64,000 bases of DNA, taken from NCBI RefSeq assembly GCF_003268025.1, contig NZ_QLUW01000001.1, forward strand, positions 1,302,001 through 1,366,000, read 5' to 3'. Below are positions 34,967 to 43,634 of this stretch, in pieces. Within the stretch, counting starts at the first letter, position 1. Every line of letters starts with the position of its first letter. The DNA comes from Paenibacillus montanisoli (lineage in GTDB: Bacteria > Bacillota > Bacilli > Paenibacillales > Paenibacillaceae). The notes under the pieces are model-generated. The model worked only from the letters and a program-made list of their open reading frames with translations, made no database searches and was not told the DNA's origin. Made by a program: the position numbers and the translations under genes.

Positions 34967-36067
34967 TTGCTATATACGAAAATAGCCAAGCCCTATTTCT
35001 TCCGGATGGACGCGGAGAAAGCCCATCATACGGTCATTGACGGTCTGCATGCGGCAAGCCGTATGCCGGGCGTCCCTGCGCTCATGCGCGCCATGTACGG
35101 CGTATCGGAAACAAAGGAGCTGGCGGTCGATCTGTTCGGCTTGCATTTCCCGCATCCGATCGGCCTTGCGGCAGGACTGGACAAGAATGCGAAGGCGGTT
35201 GATATGTTCGCAAATATCGGCTTCGGGTTTGCCGAGGTCGGAACCGTTACGCCGGTTGGACAAGCCGGCAACGATCTGCCGCGCTTGTTCCGGCTGCCTT
35301 CCGACGAAGCGCTGATTAACCGGATGGGCTTCAATAACGACGGTGCGTCCGTGCTGGCGGAGCGTCTGTCGAAGTATAGGAACCGTCCGATTCCGATCGC
35401 GGTCAATATCGGCAAGAACAAAACGACGCCGAACGAGCTTGCCCACGAAGATTACAGGGCATGCTTGCAGGCGCTCTATACATACGGCGACTTTTTCGTC
35501 GTCAATATCAGCTCTCCGAATACGCCGGACCTGCGGGCGCTGCAGCATGGCGATGAGCTGAAGCTGCTACTCTCCACCGTGATGGACGAGATGGCGGTTC
35601 AATCAAAGAAGAGCGGAAAGACGCGCAAGCCGGTGCTTGTCAAGATCGCGCCGGACATGACGGACGAGCAGCTCGACTATACGGTCGATACTATCGTCGC
35701 GAGCGGCGTAAACGGCATTATCGCGACGAATACGACGATCAGCCGCGAGGGCCTTGGGCATCCGAACGCGAAAGAGACGGGCGGCCTCAGCGGCAAGCCG
35801 CTCAAGGAACGGTCCACGGAGGTCATTCGCGACGTTTACCGCCGGACGGGCGGGAAGCTGCCTATTATTGGCTCAGGCGGCATTTTTACGGCTGCCGATG
35901 CATACGATAAAATTCGCGCAGGTGCGAGTCTTGTAGAAATTTACACGGCACTCATTTACAAAGGGCCGGAATTGCTGCGCGAGCTTGCGGAAGGGCTAAT
36001 GGAGTGCTTGCGCAAGGACGGGTTTCAATCCATTAAAGAAGCGGTTGGAGCAGATCATCGGTCTTAG
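34967..36067 (+). CDS. pyrD: Dihydroorotate dehydrogenase (quinone), class 2
   Basis: A 366-residue membrane-associated flavoenzyme that oxidises dihydroorotate to orotate with quinone as acceptor. The class 2 features are the N-terminal helical quinone-binding segment (PYFFRMDAEKAHH), GLAAGLDKNA (67-76), and NISSPNTPDLR (180-190) with the catalytic Ser instead of the Cys of class 1. FMN-binding GSGGIF lies near the C-terminus. Most Bacillus use class 1B inside the pyr operon; a lone class 2 gene is typical of Paenibacillus relatives. TTG 34967 behind GGAGTGA. Confidence 0.94.
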   Translation: MLYTKIAKPYFFRMDAEKAHHTVIDGLHAASRMPGVPALMRAMYGVSETKELAVDLFGLHFPHPIGLAAGLDKNAKAVDMFANIGFGFAEVGTVTPVGQAGNDLPRLFRLPSDEALINRMGFNNDGASVLAERLSKYRNRPIPIAVNIGKNKTTPNELAHEDYRACLQALYTYGDFFVVNISSPNTPDLRALQHGDELKLLLSTVMDEMAVQSKKSGKTRKPVLVKIAPDMTDEQLDYTVDTIVASGVNGIIATNTTISREGLGHPNAKETGGLSGKPLKERSTEVIRDVYRRTGGKLPIIGSGGIFTAADAYDKIRAGASLVEIYTALIYKGPELLRELAEGLMECLRKDGFQSIKEAVGADHRS

Positions 36068-36082
36068 ACAGGAGGCGGACGG

Positions 36083-36889
36083 ATGGACGGAAGAGACTGG
36101 GGATTATTTTTGCAACCATACGAGCAAGCGGTAGAAGAATTGAAGGTAAAACTCAAAACGCTGCGCACGGAGCTGAAGAATAGAGAGGCTTACTCGCCGA
36201 TCGAGTTCGTGACCGGACGGGTTAAGAAGATTTCGAGCATATTAGAAAAGTCGAAGCGGTTATCCGTACCGATGGAGAAAATAGAAACCGGCATCGAGGA
36301 TATTGCGGGCATCCGCATTATGTGCCAATTTGTAGACGATATTCACCGCGTCGCTGCGCTGATTCGGACGCGCAAAGATTTGAAGCTCGTCTACGAGAAG
36401 GATTATATTACCAATTTCAAGGAGAGCGGCTATCGAAGCTACCATATGATTGTCGAATATCCGGTTCAGACGGCGATCGGATTGAAGCATGTGCTGGCTG
36501 AAATTCAGATCAGGACGCTCGCGATGAATTTCTGGGCGACGATCGAGCATTCGCTCAACTATAAATATAAAGAGAGCTTGCCGGACGAAGTTCGCGAACG
36601 GCTGAAGAAAGCAGCGGAAGCGGCATCCGTGCTGGATACGGAGATGTCGAGCATCCGCAACGAAATTCTGGACGCGCAGCGGGATTTCGAAGAGAAATCG
36701 AATATGGTATCCAGCATCCTAAGCGACATTCAGGAGCTGTATTTCTTTCACCGCGTGCGGGAAGCCGTTCAATTCCAGCTGCGTTTTAACGAATTATGGG
36801 AGCAGGAGGATGCTTACGCGCTCCGCATGCTGTCCGATGAAATCCGCACGGCGATCAACCGGGCGGCGAAGAAGGGCGGCACCAGCTAA
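36083..36889 (+). CDS. relQ: Small alarmone synthetase (RelQ/SasB/YjbM type)
   Basis: A 268-residue (p)ppGpp synthetase without hydrolase or regulatory domains. The start MDGRDWGLFLQPYEQAVEELKVKLK (quoted in part) and the RelA/SpoT core with VTGRVKKISSILEK, GIRIMCQFVDDI, KESGYRSYH and EIQIRTLAMNFWATIEH are diagnostic. It is about 55 residues longer than B. subtilis YjbM, with a helical C-terminal extension (about 210-268). It produces alarmones from ATP and GDP/GTP, usually on envelope stress. The neighbour DUF309 gene begins at the base after its stop. Confidence 0.92.
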   Translation: MDGRDWGLFLQPYEQAVEELKVKLKTLRTELKNREAYSPIEFVTGRVKKISSILEKSKRLSVPMEKIETGIEDIAGIRIMCQFVDDIHRVAALIRTRKDLKLVYEKDYITNFKESGYRSYHMIVEYPVQTAIGLKHVLAEIQIRTLAMNFWATIEHSLNYKYKESLPDEVRERLKKAAEAASVLDTEMSSIRNEILDAQRDFEEKSNMVSSILSDIQELYFFHRVREAVQFQLRFNELWEQEDAYALRMLSDEIRTAINRAAKKGGTS

Positions 36890-37348
36890 GTGGCAGCGGA
36901 TCAGACGTATGACGAGCGTTTCGTTCATTTTATCGTGCTGTTCAACGTGGACGAGGATTATTTCGAATGCCATGAGGTGATGGAGGAGCTGTGGCTCGAG
37001 GAGGGCCGCAATGTCCTGTACCAAGGTTTGCTGCAAGCAGCGGTCGGGCTTCACCATTACCGAAATGACAACTTCTCGGGCGCCGTCAAGCTTTTTACCC
37101 AGGCCGAGAATAAGCTGATCCAGTATCCGGATGCCATGATGGGGCTTGATCTGAAGCAGCTTCGGGCTGACATTGCGTCCAGTCTGACGCCGCTGCGCGA
37201 ATGGCTGGAGCGGGATGCCGCCTCAAGCAGCGCTCCTCCGCCTCCGTTCGCTCCATTCCGGCTAGTCGTGCTCGATGAAGAGCTGCGCCAACTTTCGAAA
37301 GCGCTTGCTGAAATTCCGCTTGAAAATCGTCTTCATGGAGAGGATTAG
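36890..37348 (+). CDS. DUF309 protein
   Basis: A 152-residue helical cytoplasmic protein. The DUF309 signature is FNVDEDYFECHEVMEELW followed by LYQGLLQAAVGLHHYRNDN and a pattern of amphipathic helices. In the signature, His and Glu residues could bind metal. Function unestablished. GTG 36890 abuts the relQ stop codon, so the two are tightly coupled. It is followed after three bases by the ABC ATPase gene. Confidence 0.85.
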   Translation: MAADQTYDERFVHFIVLFNVDEDYFECHEVMEELWLEEGRNVLYQGLLQAAVGLHHYRNDNFSGAVKLFTQAENKLIQYPDAMMGLDLKQLRADIASSLTPLREWLERDAASSSAPPPPFAPFRLVVLDEELRQLSKALAEIPLENRLHGED

Positions 37349-37351
37349 CCG

Positions 37352-38386
37352 ATGATTGATGTGCAGGGGTTAACGAAGATTTATCAGGTTCATGTCCGGA
37401 AGCCTGGCTTCGCTGCTTCGCTGCGGAGCTTATGGCATCGCGAATACCGGGAGGTACGGGCGGTGGACGGGATCGATTTTCATATTCCGGAAGGCCAAAT
37501 TGTGGGCTTCCTGGGTCCTAACGGCGCTGGGAAAACAACGACGATGAAGCTGCTTACAGGACTTCTGCACCCGACTGCGGGTCAGATCAGGGTAGGCGGC
37601 TTTATTCCGTTTCAGCAGCAAAACGCGTTCAAGAAGCGCGTCAGCCTCGTGATGGGGCAAAAAAGCCAGCTGATCTGGGATATACCGGCGTCGGAGACGT
37701 TCTTGATCCATAAAGAAGTGTACGAGATCGCGCCTGCCGACTACCAGGAGAGGATCGATTATTTTACGGACATGCTCAATCTTGCCGCGGTAATCGATAA
37801 GCCGGTCCGGCAGCTGTCGCTTGGCGAACGGATGAAATGCGAGCTGGTGGCGGCGCTGCTGCACCGTCCGGATCTGGTGTTTCTGGACGAGCCGACCATC
37901 GGGCTCGACGTCAACATGCAAGAGGCGATGCGCAGGTTCATCGAAGCTTATAACCGCGATTACAAAGCGACGATCCTGCTTACAAGCCACTACATGGCGG
38001 ATGTGTCGGCGCTGTGCGATCGCGTGCTGGTCATCAACCACGGCAAGCTGCTTTATGACGGGGCCATCAACAGCTTGATCGACCGGTTCTCGCCGTACAA
38101 AAGAATCGCGCTGGTGCTCGGCGATCCGGTAGCGGCCGAAACGGTACAGGCGGCCGTACATAGCGGCGGCGGACGGCTCGTCTCCTATGCTTATCCTCAG
38201 CTTGAGGTGGAAGCCCCGCGCGAAGAGGTTACGGGCTTGTCTGCGAAGCTGCTTACTTCGCTGCCGGTCGTCGATTTGACGATTGAAGATCCTTCGCTGG
38301 AATCGGTCATCGGCATGGCTTATGCCAATACGGATGAGCCGCAGCCGGCGGAAGCGGCTAGTGAACCAAAGGAGATCGGCGTATGA
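37352..38386 (+). CDS. ABC transporter ATP-binding protein (ABC-2 exporter)
   Basis: A 344-residue ATPase. Walker A GPNGAGKT (55-62), signature LSLGERMKCEL (about 155-165), Walker B LVFLDEPTIGLD (about 173-184), His switch in TSHYMADV. The unusually long A-loop insertion (PGFAASLRSLWHREYREV) and C-terminal domain (about 230-330) match ATPases paired with PF06182-type ABC-2 permeases. It energises the two permeases encoded next. It overlaps the first permease by ATGA. The substrate cannot be inferred. Confidence 0.92.
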   Translation: MIDVQGLTKIYQVHVRKPGFAASLRSLWHREYREVRAVDGIDFHIPEGQIVGFLGPNGAGKTTTMKLLTGLLHPTAGQIRVGGFIPFQQQNAFKKRVSLVMGQKSQLIWDIPASETFLIHKEVYEIAPADYQERIDYFTDMLNLAAVIDKPVRQLSLGERMKCELVAALLHRPDLVFLDEPTIGLDVNMQEAMRRFIEAYNRDYKATILLTSHYMADVSALCDRVLVINHGKLLYDGAINSLIDRFSPYKRIALVLGDPVAAETVQAAVHSGGGRLVSYAYPQLEVEAPREEVTGLSAKLLTSLPVVDLTIEDPSLESVIGMAYANTDEPQPAEAASEPKEIGV

Positions 38387-39201
38387 TTGCCGCAACAATG
38401 GGGTTCTGGCGCAAGTATATGGTCGTCTTCAAAGCGGATTGGGCGATCATGATGGCCTACAGGAGCGAAACCTTGATCTGGATGTTCGGCGCGTTCGTCC
38501 AGCCGCTCGTCAGCCTGGCGGTATGGACCTCGCTCAGCGGCACCGGCTCGATCGCCGGTTACCGCGCTTCCGATTACGTGCTTTACTTCTGCGCGGTTCT
38601 GCTGGTCGACCGGCTTACGCGGTCATGGGACGTGTACGAGCTGGACAGCGACATTCGGCAAGGGACCTTCTCCGGCAAGCTGCTTCGGCCGTTCCACCCG
38701 ATTCATTGGAGCATTAATGGAAATTTGGTGTATAAAATATTTTGGGCTGCGCTGATGATTCCGGCGTGGCTTCTGTTGGCCCTATTCATTCCCGCTATGC
38801 GGACGCCAGCCGGAATCGGCACGATCGGACTAGCCGTGCTGGCGATCGCCTTGTCTTCCGCGCTGCGGTTCCTGATCGGCTACATGTTCGGTCTGCTTGC
38901 CTTCTGGAGCAACCGGGCTACGGCTGTCTATGCCTTATATGAAGGCGTCCATTTGTTTCTCGCTGGACGGATCGCGCCGCTGTCGATGTTTCCGGATTGG
39001 GTCGCCGAAGCGGCAAAAGTGCTGCCTTTTTACGTGACGGTTGCGTTTCCGGTCGATCTGCTAACCGCTCGACTCGCCGGAGAGCCGCAGCAGATTGCGA
39101 TCGGCTTCGCCCAGCAGCTAGGCTGGCTGATGATTCTACTGCTGGCGTTTCGTCTCATGTGGCGGCAAGGGCTTAAACGCTACGGCGCATCGGGAGGGTG
39201 A
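38383..39201 (+). CDS. ABC-2 type permease subunit 1 (PF06182-like)
   Basis: A 272-residue membrane protein with six predicted helices and the conserved SDIRQGTFSGKLLRPFHPIHW cytoplasmic loop (quoted in part in related families as a D-I-R-Q-G-T motif). It begins at the ATGA overlap with the ATPase gene. It presumably forms a heterodimer with the next permease. The paralogous IRQGTLDFVLLKPV loop in subunit 2 shows the two are homologous. Confidence 0.9.
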   Translation: MIAATMGFWRKYMVVFKADWAIMMAYRSETLIWMFGAFVQPLVSLAVWTSLSGTGSIAGYRASDYVLYFCAVLLVDRLTRSWDVYELDSDIRQGTFSGKLLRPFHPIHWSINGNLVYKIFWAALMIPAWLLLALFIPAMRTPAGIGTIGLAVLAIALSSALRFLIGYMFGLLAFWSNRATAVYALYEGVHLFLAGRIAPLSMFPDWVAEAAKVLPFYVTVAFPVDLLTARLAGEPQQIAIGFAQQLGWLMILLLAFRLMWRQGLKRYGASGG

Positions 39202-39207
39202 GCGAAG

Positions 39208-39996
39208 ATGGTGAGAGCTTATCGGTTAATCCGGACATTCTTTCATGCGTGCCTAGCGGAAGAGTTCGAGTACCGGGCCAATTTCGCGGCCAATATCGGT
39301 TCGACCTTGTTCTCGATCGCCATGTCGGTACTGACGGTGATTCTATTCTTCTACCGGTCGCCGTCGCTCGGAGGCTGGTCCTTTGACGAAGTGCTGGCGC
39401 TGCTTGGCATCTTCAATGCTTTACACGGTTTTGTAGAGCTGTTTCTTCAGCCGAATATGTCGCGGCTTGTGTCGCACATCCGGCAGGGGACGCTCGACTT
39501 CGTGCTGCTGAAGCCGGTGGACAGCCAGTTCTTCGTCAGCTTCCGTCATTTAGTGCTGTGGCGGTTTGCCGATATCGCGCTCGGGCTAGGCTTAACCGGT
39601 TTTGCTGTATGGCGGTTAGCGGGCTGGCCGAGTCTCAGCGGCATCCTTCTGTTTGCGCTGCTCTTCATAGCATCGTTAATGATCGTCTATGCGCTTTGGA
39701 CCGGGATGATGGTGATGTCGTTCTGGGCCGTTAAGGTGGATAATTTGGCGTTTCTGTTCGGCTCCTTGTTCGAAACGTCCCGTTATCCCGTGACGGTGTA
39801 TAAAGGAGCGCTTCGTTTAGTGCTGCTCTACGTGCTGCCGATCGGCCTCGTTACGACGGTTCCCGCAGAGGCGCTTATCGGGCGTTTAGGCTTTGTAAAT
39901 GCAATAGGCGCGTTAGCGCTGGCGCTGCTCTTTCTACTGTGTGCCAGGTTGCTGTGGAAGCGGGCGCTGCGGTCGTATACGAGCGCTAGCAGTTAA
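39208..39996 (+). CDS. ABC-2 type permease subunit 2 (PF06182-like)
   Basis: A 262-residue membrane protein with six predicted helices. It contains HIRQGTLDFVLLKPVDSQF, homologous to the loop in subunit 1, and FWAVKVDNLAFLFGSLFETSRYP in split form near residues 175-195. It is encoded six bases after subunit 1, with AGGGTGAG as ribosome binding site. It completes a three-component exporter. A strong terminator follows, so relQ through this gene probably form one transcript. Confidence 0.9.
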   Translation: MVRAYRLIRTFFHACLAEEFEYRANFAANIGSTLFSIAMSVLTVILFFYRSPSLGGWSFDEVLALLGIFNALHGFVELFLQPNMSRLVSHIRQGTLDFVLLKPVDSQFFVSFRHLVLWRFADIALGLGLTGFAVWRLAGWPSLSGILLFALLFIASLMIVYALWTGMMVMSFWAVKVDNLAFLFGSLFETSRYPVTVYKGALRLVLLYVLPIGLVTTVPAEALIGRLGFVNAIGALALALLFLLCARLLWKRALRSYTSASS

Positions 39997-40010
39997 TCCG
40001 ATATGGCGGT

Positions 40011-40052
40011 AGTCCCCGCATATGGCCGTTTGGCCTGGCGGGGGCTTTTTTT
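40011..40052 (+). terminator. Terminator of the relQ-ABC operon
   Basis: AGTCCCCGC (40011-40019) pairs with GCGGGGGCT (40038-40046), with an inner GGCC/GGCC stem, then seven T. Confidence 0.88.
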
Positions 40053-40149
40053 ATGGAAAATCACGGACGCCGGTTGGTCAAGCTTGCGGCTTTATTATAC
40101 AATGGGATGATAAGGTTGATCATGAAGCGTGTTGGAGGCAGGGAGCAAT

Positions 40150-40902
40150 ATGGCAAAAAGAATGCGGCTGGACAAGCTGCTGGCTAATATGGGATTCGGT
40201 ACGCGGAGCGAGATCCGGCGTGCCGTAAAGCAGGGACGGGTGACCGTGAACGGCGATGCCGTCAAGGATTTCGGAATGCAGCTCGATCCGGAAGAAGCGG
40301 CCGTACAATTCGACGGAGAAGAGGTTGTCTATCGCGAGACCATCTATGTGATGCTGAACAAGCCGCAAGGCGTCGTGTCGGCGACGGAGGATAACCGAGA
40401 CCGTACGGTCATCGATCTGCTGGAACCGGAGGACCGCGTACTACAGCCGTTCCCGGTCGGCCGACTGGACAAAGATACGGAAGGGCTGCTGCTGCTGACC
40501 AATGACGGCAAGCTGGCGCATGAGCTGCTGTCGCCTAAGAAGCATGTGCCGAAAACGTATGAGGCGCTTGTGCATGGGGACGTCGGCGAAAGCGACCGAA
40601 CGGCATTCGCCGAAGGCGTTACGTTGGATGACGGCTACGAAACGATGCCGGCCCAGCTTGTCATCGGAGAGAAGGAGTCTCGCGGCGAGGACGGCGTGTT
40701 CAGCCGAATTACGCTGACGATTCATGAAGGCAAATTTCACCAAGTGAAGCGGATGTTCGAGGCGGTGGGCAAGAAGGTTGTCTATCTCCGCCGCATTTCC
40801 ATGGGACCGCTGCAGCTTGATCCGGCGCTGCCGCTTGGGGAATACCGGCCGCTGACGGATGAGGAATTAACGATGCTGCAGTCGGTTCAACTTAACGGAT
40901 GA
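40150..40902 (+). CDS. 16S rRNA pseudouridine synthase, RsuA family
   Basis: A 250-residue RNA-modifying enzyme with an N-terminal S4 RNA-binding domain (about 1-60) and a RsuA/RluB catalytic domain. The catalytic Asp107 lies in GRLDKDTEGLLLLTNDG (104-120), KPQGVV and HQVKRMF are family motifs. It isomerises a uridine in rRNA, most likely 16S helix 18 as RsuA does. ATG 40150 is supported by GGGAG; an upstream in-frame TTG at 40129 adds seven residues. It is co-transcribed with the HAD gene. Confidence 0.9.
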   Translation: MAKRMRLDKLLANMGFGTRSEIRRAVKQGRVTVNGDAVKDFGMQLDPEEAAVQFDGEEVVYRETIYVMLNKPQGVVSATEDNRDRTVIDLLEPEDRVLQPFPVGRLDKDTEGLLLLTNDGKLAHELLSPKKHVPKTYEALVHGDVGESDRTAFAEGVTLDDGYETMPAQLVIGEKESRGEDGVFSRITLTIHEGKFHQVKRMFEAVGKKVVYLRRISMGPLQLDPALPLGEYRPLTDEELTMLQSVQLNG

Positions 40903-40940
40903 TAGAATGGCCGCGGCAACGAGAGAGGCAGGAACTAGCA

Positions 40941-41768
40941 ATGGGAACAATCAATTATGATATTATCGCGCTAGATGTCGACGGCACGCTGCTGACCGAC
41001 GACCATGTGTTGACGCCTGCCGTACGGGAAGCTGTGCGCGAAGCTCATGCGCGCGGAGCGGAAATCGTCTTGTGCACGGGCAGAGGGCCGGCATCCGCGC
41101 TGCCGGTGCTGGACGCGCTTGGGCTTTCGGGCACGATGATTACCCATAACGGCGCTGCGACCATCGATGCCGCGCAGCGCAAGGTGCTGCACCAATACAG
41201 CATCGAGGCAACCGAAGTGGAGCGGTTTCGATCTTATTGCTTGCGGAACGGGCTTCATTTTGACGTCAACACGGCCCTCGACATGCTGATAGAAGGGATC
41301 ACGCCGGAAGCGGAAAGCATGTATCGGATGTTCAAAGCGAAGCCGGTTATGCGCGACCCGAAGGAGCCGCTGCCGGACGGACTCGTAAAGTTTACGCTGT
41401 TTGGGACCAAAGCCGATCTCGATATCGTCGAAGCGGAATGGAACGGCTGGACGCACGGGCTTCAGCATATCCGCAGCGGCGACATGTTCATCGACGTGCA
41501 GCACAAGGAAGCGAGCAAAGGAACGGCGCTGCGGGAGCTGGCCAAGGTGAGAGGCGTTGATCCGAGCCGCGTGATGGCGATCGGCAATTATTTTAACGAT
41601 GTCGGCATGCTTGCATTTGCGGGACTTGGCGTCGCAGTCGCCAATGCGCCGGACGGCGTGAAGGAAGCGGCGGATGCGCTGACGCGCTCCAATGAAGAAG
41701 ACGGCGTCGCGCATGCTCTTCGGACGTATGTATTCGCATTACATGAAAAACCGTCGAGGGGTCTGTGA
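40941..41768 (+). CDS. Cof-type HAD-IIB phosphatase
   Basis: A 275-residue haloacid dehalogenase-type hydrolase. Motif I ALDVDGTLL with nucleophile Asp12 and Asp14, motif II CTGRG, motif III Lys in the KEASKGTAL region, motif IV GNYFNDVGML; the cap is of the Cof type (about 85-190). Such enzymes dephosphorylate sugar phosphates or flavin precursors. Note GNYFNDVGML has Asn where many relatives carry GDxxND, so Tyr replaces the usual first Asp of the pair. ATG 40941 behind AGGA; an ATG at 40899 overlaps the upstream stop. Its last codons lie inside a terminator. Confidence 0.9.
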   Translation: MGTINYDIIALDVDGTLLTDDHVLTPAVREAVREAHARGAEIVLCTGRGPASALPVLDALGLSGTMITHNGAATIDAAQRKVLHQYSIEATEVERFRSYCLRNGLHFDVNTALDMLIEGITPEAESMYRMFKAKPVMRDPKEPLPDGLVKFTLFGTKADLDIVEAEWNGWTHGLQHIRSGDMFIDVQHKEASKGTALRELAKVRGVDPSRVMAIGNYFNDVGMLAFAGLGVAVANAPDGVKEAADALTRSNEEDGVAHALRTYVFALHEKPSRGL

Positions 41769-41786
41769 CGCCCCCGACGGTTTTTG
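41746..41786 (+). terminator. Terminator overlapping the 3' end of the HAD gene
   Basis: AAAAACCGTCGAGGGG (41746-41761) pairs with CCCCCGACGGTTTTT (41771-41785, one G skipped). The stop codon at 41766-41768 falls in the loop. Confidence 0.85.
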
Positions 41787-42179
41787 CATATCAGATCACG
41801 GATGAGTCCTCAGGATTAAAACACAGCCCCGCGGAGTACGATGACCAGCAGTATAAACAGAACAAGGATTATGCCTGCGGAAGTAAAGCCGCCGTGTAGA
41901 CCGGACATACGAGTTCCTCCTCTTAAGGTATTTACGGTGCCTTTTGTAGCATGATCTCGTCGAATGATGGCACTCGGTATATTGTATAGTATGAAAAAAA
42001 GGCTCCAATGATTGGACAGCTGCCCGGCTTTCATGACAATTGGGCAAATGCTGCCTGCCGTTTGTCCTGATTTCGTGACGGTTGTACGCGAGGCATTCGC
42101 TGGCTAAGAAATACCTATAGACGTTTGTGATCCCGTCTAGTATGCTAGCAAAAACATGGAAAAAAGGGAGGGTATTAGC
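41769..42179. other. Intergenic region around the YjcZ gene
   Basis: A 411-base region. Apart from the 30-codon YjcZ-type gene and the preceding terminator tail it holds a TAGACG/CGTCTA inverted repeat (42118-42139, ten-base loop) upstream of the first GNAT gene and a weak TCCAAT/ATTGGA dyad at 42003-42016. No further gene was found. Confidence 0.6.
41816..41908 (-). CDS. YjcZ-family small (30-residue) sporulation-type protein
   Basis: A 30-residue peptide, MSGLHGGFTSAGIILVLFIL followed by a short VIVLRGAVF-type end. It matches the YjcZ family pattern: a Gly-rich start, then a hydrophobic helix. Such proteins are abundant in spore-forming Bacillales and several are made during sporulation. 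GAGGAGGA precedes ATG 41908. A CATANNNTA element (minus strand, 41993-41985) resembles a sigma-K -10, but no matching -35 was seen. Confidence 0.82.
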   Translation of the reverse strand: MSGLHGGFTSAGIILVLFILLVIVLRGAVF

Positions 42180-42593
42180 ATGAACGTGACCTATCGGGAG
42201 TTTGAGATTAGCGACGACCGCGCGCGGCTTCAGATGGACAAGGTCCAGCAATTTCTGCAGGAAAGCTACTGGGCGGGCAACCGCCCGCAGGAGCGGATCG
42301 AGAAGTCAATCGAGCAGTCGCTTGTGTACGGCATTTACACAGCCGGCATCCAAGTCGGCTTTGCGCGCGCCGTAACGGATGGAGCCACGATGTACTGGCT
42401 TTGCGATGTATTTATCGACGATCGCTACCGGGGCCATGGGCTGGGAAAGAAGTTGATTGAGGTCATTACCCAATCGGAACCTCTCAAAGATTTAATGGGT
42501 CTCCTTGGCACGCGGGATGCACACGGGCTGTACGAGCAGTACGGGTTTGTCCGCGATTCGGAGCGTTTCATGCGTAAACCGCCAACCTATTGA
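42180..42593 (+). CDS. GNAT N-acetyltransferase
   Basis: A 137-residue acetyl-CoA dependent acetyltransferase. The acetyl-CoA binding loop is VFIDDRYRGHGLGKKLIE (about 81-98), with the Q/RxxGxG/A pattern (R-G-H-G-L-G). LYEQYGFV at about 121-128 is the usual C-terminal motif. Substrate unknown. ATG 42180 follows AAGGGAGGG. It starts the accessory cluster of small enzymes. Confidence 0.88.
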   Translation: MNVTYREFEISDDRARLQMDKVQQFLQESYWAGNRPQERIEKSIEQSLVYGIYTAGIQVGFARAVTDGATMYWLCDVFIDDRYRGHGLGKKLIEVITQSEPLKDLMGLLGTRDAHGLYEQYGFVRDSERFMRKPPTY

Positions 42594-42610
42594 AGGAGTG
42601 ACCGAATGCT

Positions 42611-43126
42611 ATGATCATTCGTACAGAGACTCAAGCCGACTATGAACGGGTTAGGCAGCTCAATATCGAGGCGTTCGGCCATCGGAATGACGAGGCCGAG
42701 CTAGTGGAACGCATCCGGCAATCGGATGGATTCATCCCGTATCTGTCCCTAGTCGCAGAGGCGGAGGAAGGCATGGTCGGCCATGCCTTATTCAGCAAAG
42801 CGAGCATCGTCAATGAGGCCGGCAGCCACGAGGTCATCGTTCTGGCTCCTATCGCCGTGGCGCCTTCGCATCAGAAGCAGGGAATCGGCAAGAGGCTGAT
42901 CGAAGAAGGGCTTACGCGCAGTCGGGAGCTGGGCTATCCCGGCGTGCTGCTGATCGGCCATCCGGACTATTATCCCCGGCTCGGATTTCAGCCAGCCCGT
43001 ACGTTCGGGCTTGTTCTGAAGCAATTTCAGGTGCCGGACGACGTATTTATGGCTATCGAGCTGCGAGAGAACGGGCTGCGGCCGCTGCAAGGCGAATTGC
43101 GGTATCCGGCTGCGTTCGGAGTATAG
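42611..43126 (+). CDS. GNAT N-acetyltransferase, YhbS-like
   Basis: A 171-residue protein whose GNAT fold shows LAPIAVAPSHQKQGIGKRLI (about 78-97) with Q-K-Q-G-I-G as CoA loop, and the YhbS-type GHPDYYPRLGFQPA segment. Predicted to acetylate a small molecule or protein N-terminus. ATG 42611 behind AAGGAGTG. It lies 17 bases after the first GNAT gene, same strand. Confidence 0.88.
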   Translation: MIIRTETQADYERVRQLNIEAFGHRNDEAELVERIRQSDGFIPYLSLVAEAEEGMVGHALFSKASIVNEAGSHEVIVLAPIAVAPSHQKQGIGKRLIEEGLTRSRELGYPGVLLIGHPDYYPRLGFQPARTFGLVLKQFQVPDDVFMAIELRENGLRPLQGELRYPAAFGV

Positions 43127-43154
43127 CGACTTGTTTCGGAAAGGGGGAGCCCGG

Positions 43155-43634
43155 TTGGTTACGGTTGAAACCGAAATATGGATCGAAGCGCCGATCGAAG
43201 CTTGCTTTGATTTAGCCCGGAATATTGATGTGCATACGCGCACGGTATGGCGGCATACGAAAGAGAAGGCGGTTGCGGGAACGACAAACGGGCTGATCGA
43301 AGGCGGGGAGACCGTCACCTTCGAAGCGACTCATTTTCTGATCAGGCAGAGGCTGACGTCCCGAATAAGCGAATTCCGTGCCCCGTTTTATTTCGTCGAT
43401 GAGATGCAGCGCGGCGCTTTCAAGTCGCTGCGGCATGAGCATCATTTCGAAGCCGTTCAGGGCAAAACGCTGATGAGCGACAAGCTGACCTTCTCGGCGC
43501 CTCTGGGGTGGCTGGGCCTTATCGTGGAACGAGCCGTGCTAAAGAGGTATATGAAGCGATTTCTGGAGCACCGCAACGAGCAGCTTCGGCTGCTTGCGGA
43601 AGAGGGGGGCGGCAGGTATGAAGGCGGCCGATAG
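43155..43634 (+). CDS. SRPBCC (START-like) family protein
   Basis: A 159-residue protein. The SRPBCC/cyclase-dehydrase fold is suggested by ETEIWIEAPIEACFDLARNID at the start, RISEFRAPFYFVDEMQRGAF in the middle, and a long C-terminal helix (about 130-150) with HRNEQLRLL. It binds hydrophobic ligands in relatives. The start is TTG 43155 (GGGGGAG upstream); a TTG at 43131 precedes that site. It overlaps the hydrolase gene by 17 bases. Confidence 0.8.
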   Translation: MVTVETEIWIEAPIEACFDLARNIDVHTRTVWRHTKEKAVAGTTNGLIEGGETVTFEATHFLIRQRLTSRISEFRAPFYFVDEMQRGAFKSLRHEHHFEAVQGKTLMSDKLTFSAPLGWLGLIVERAVLKRYMKRFLEHRNEQLRLLAEEGGGRYEGGR

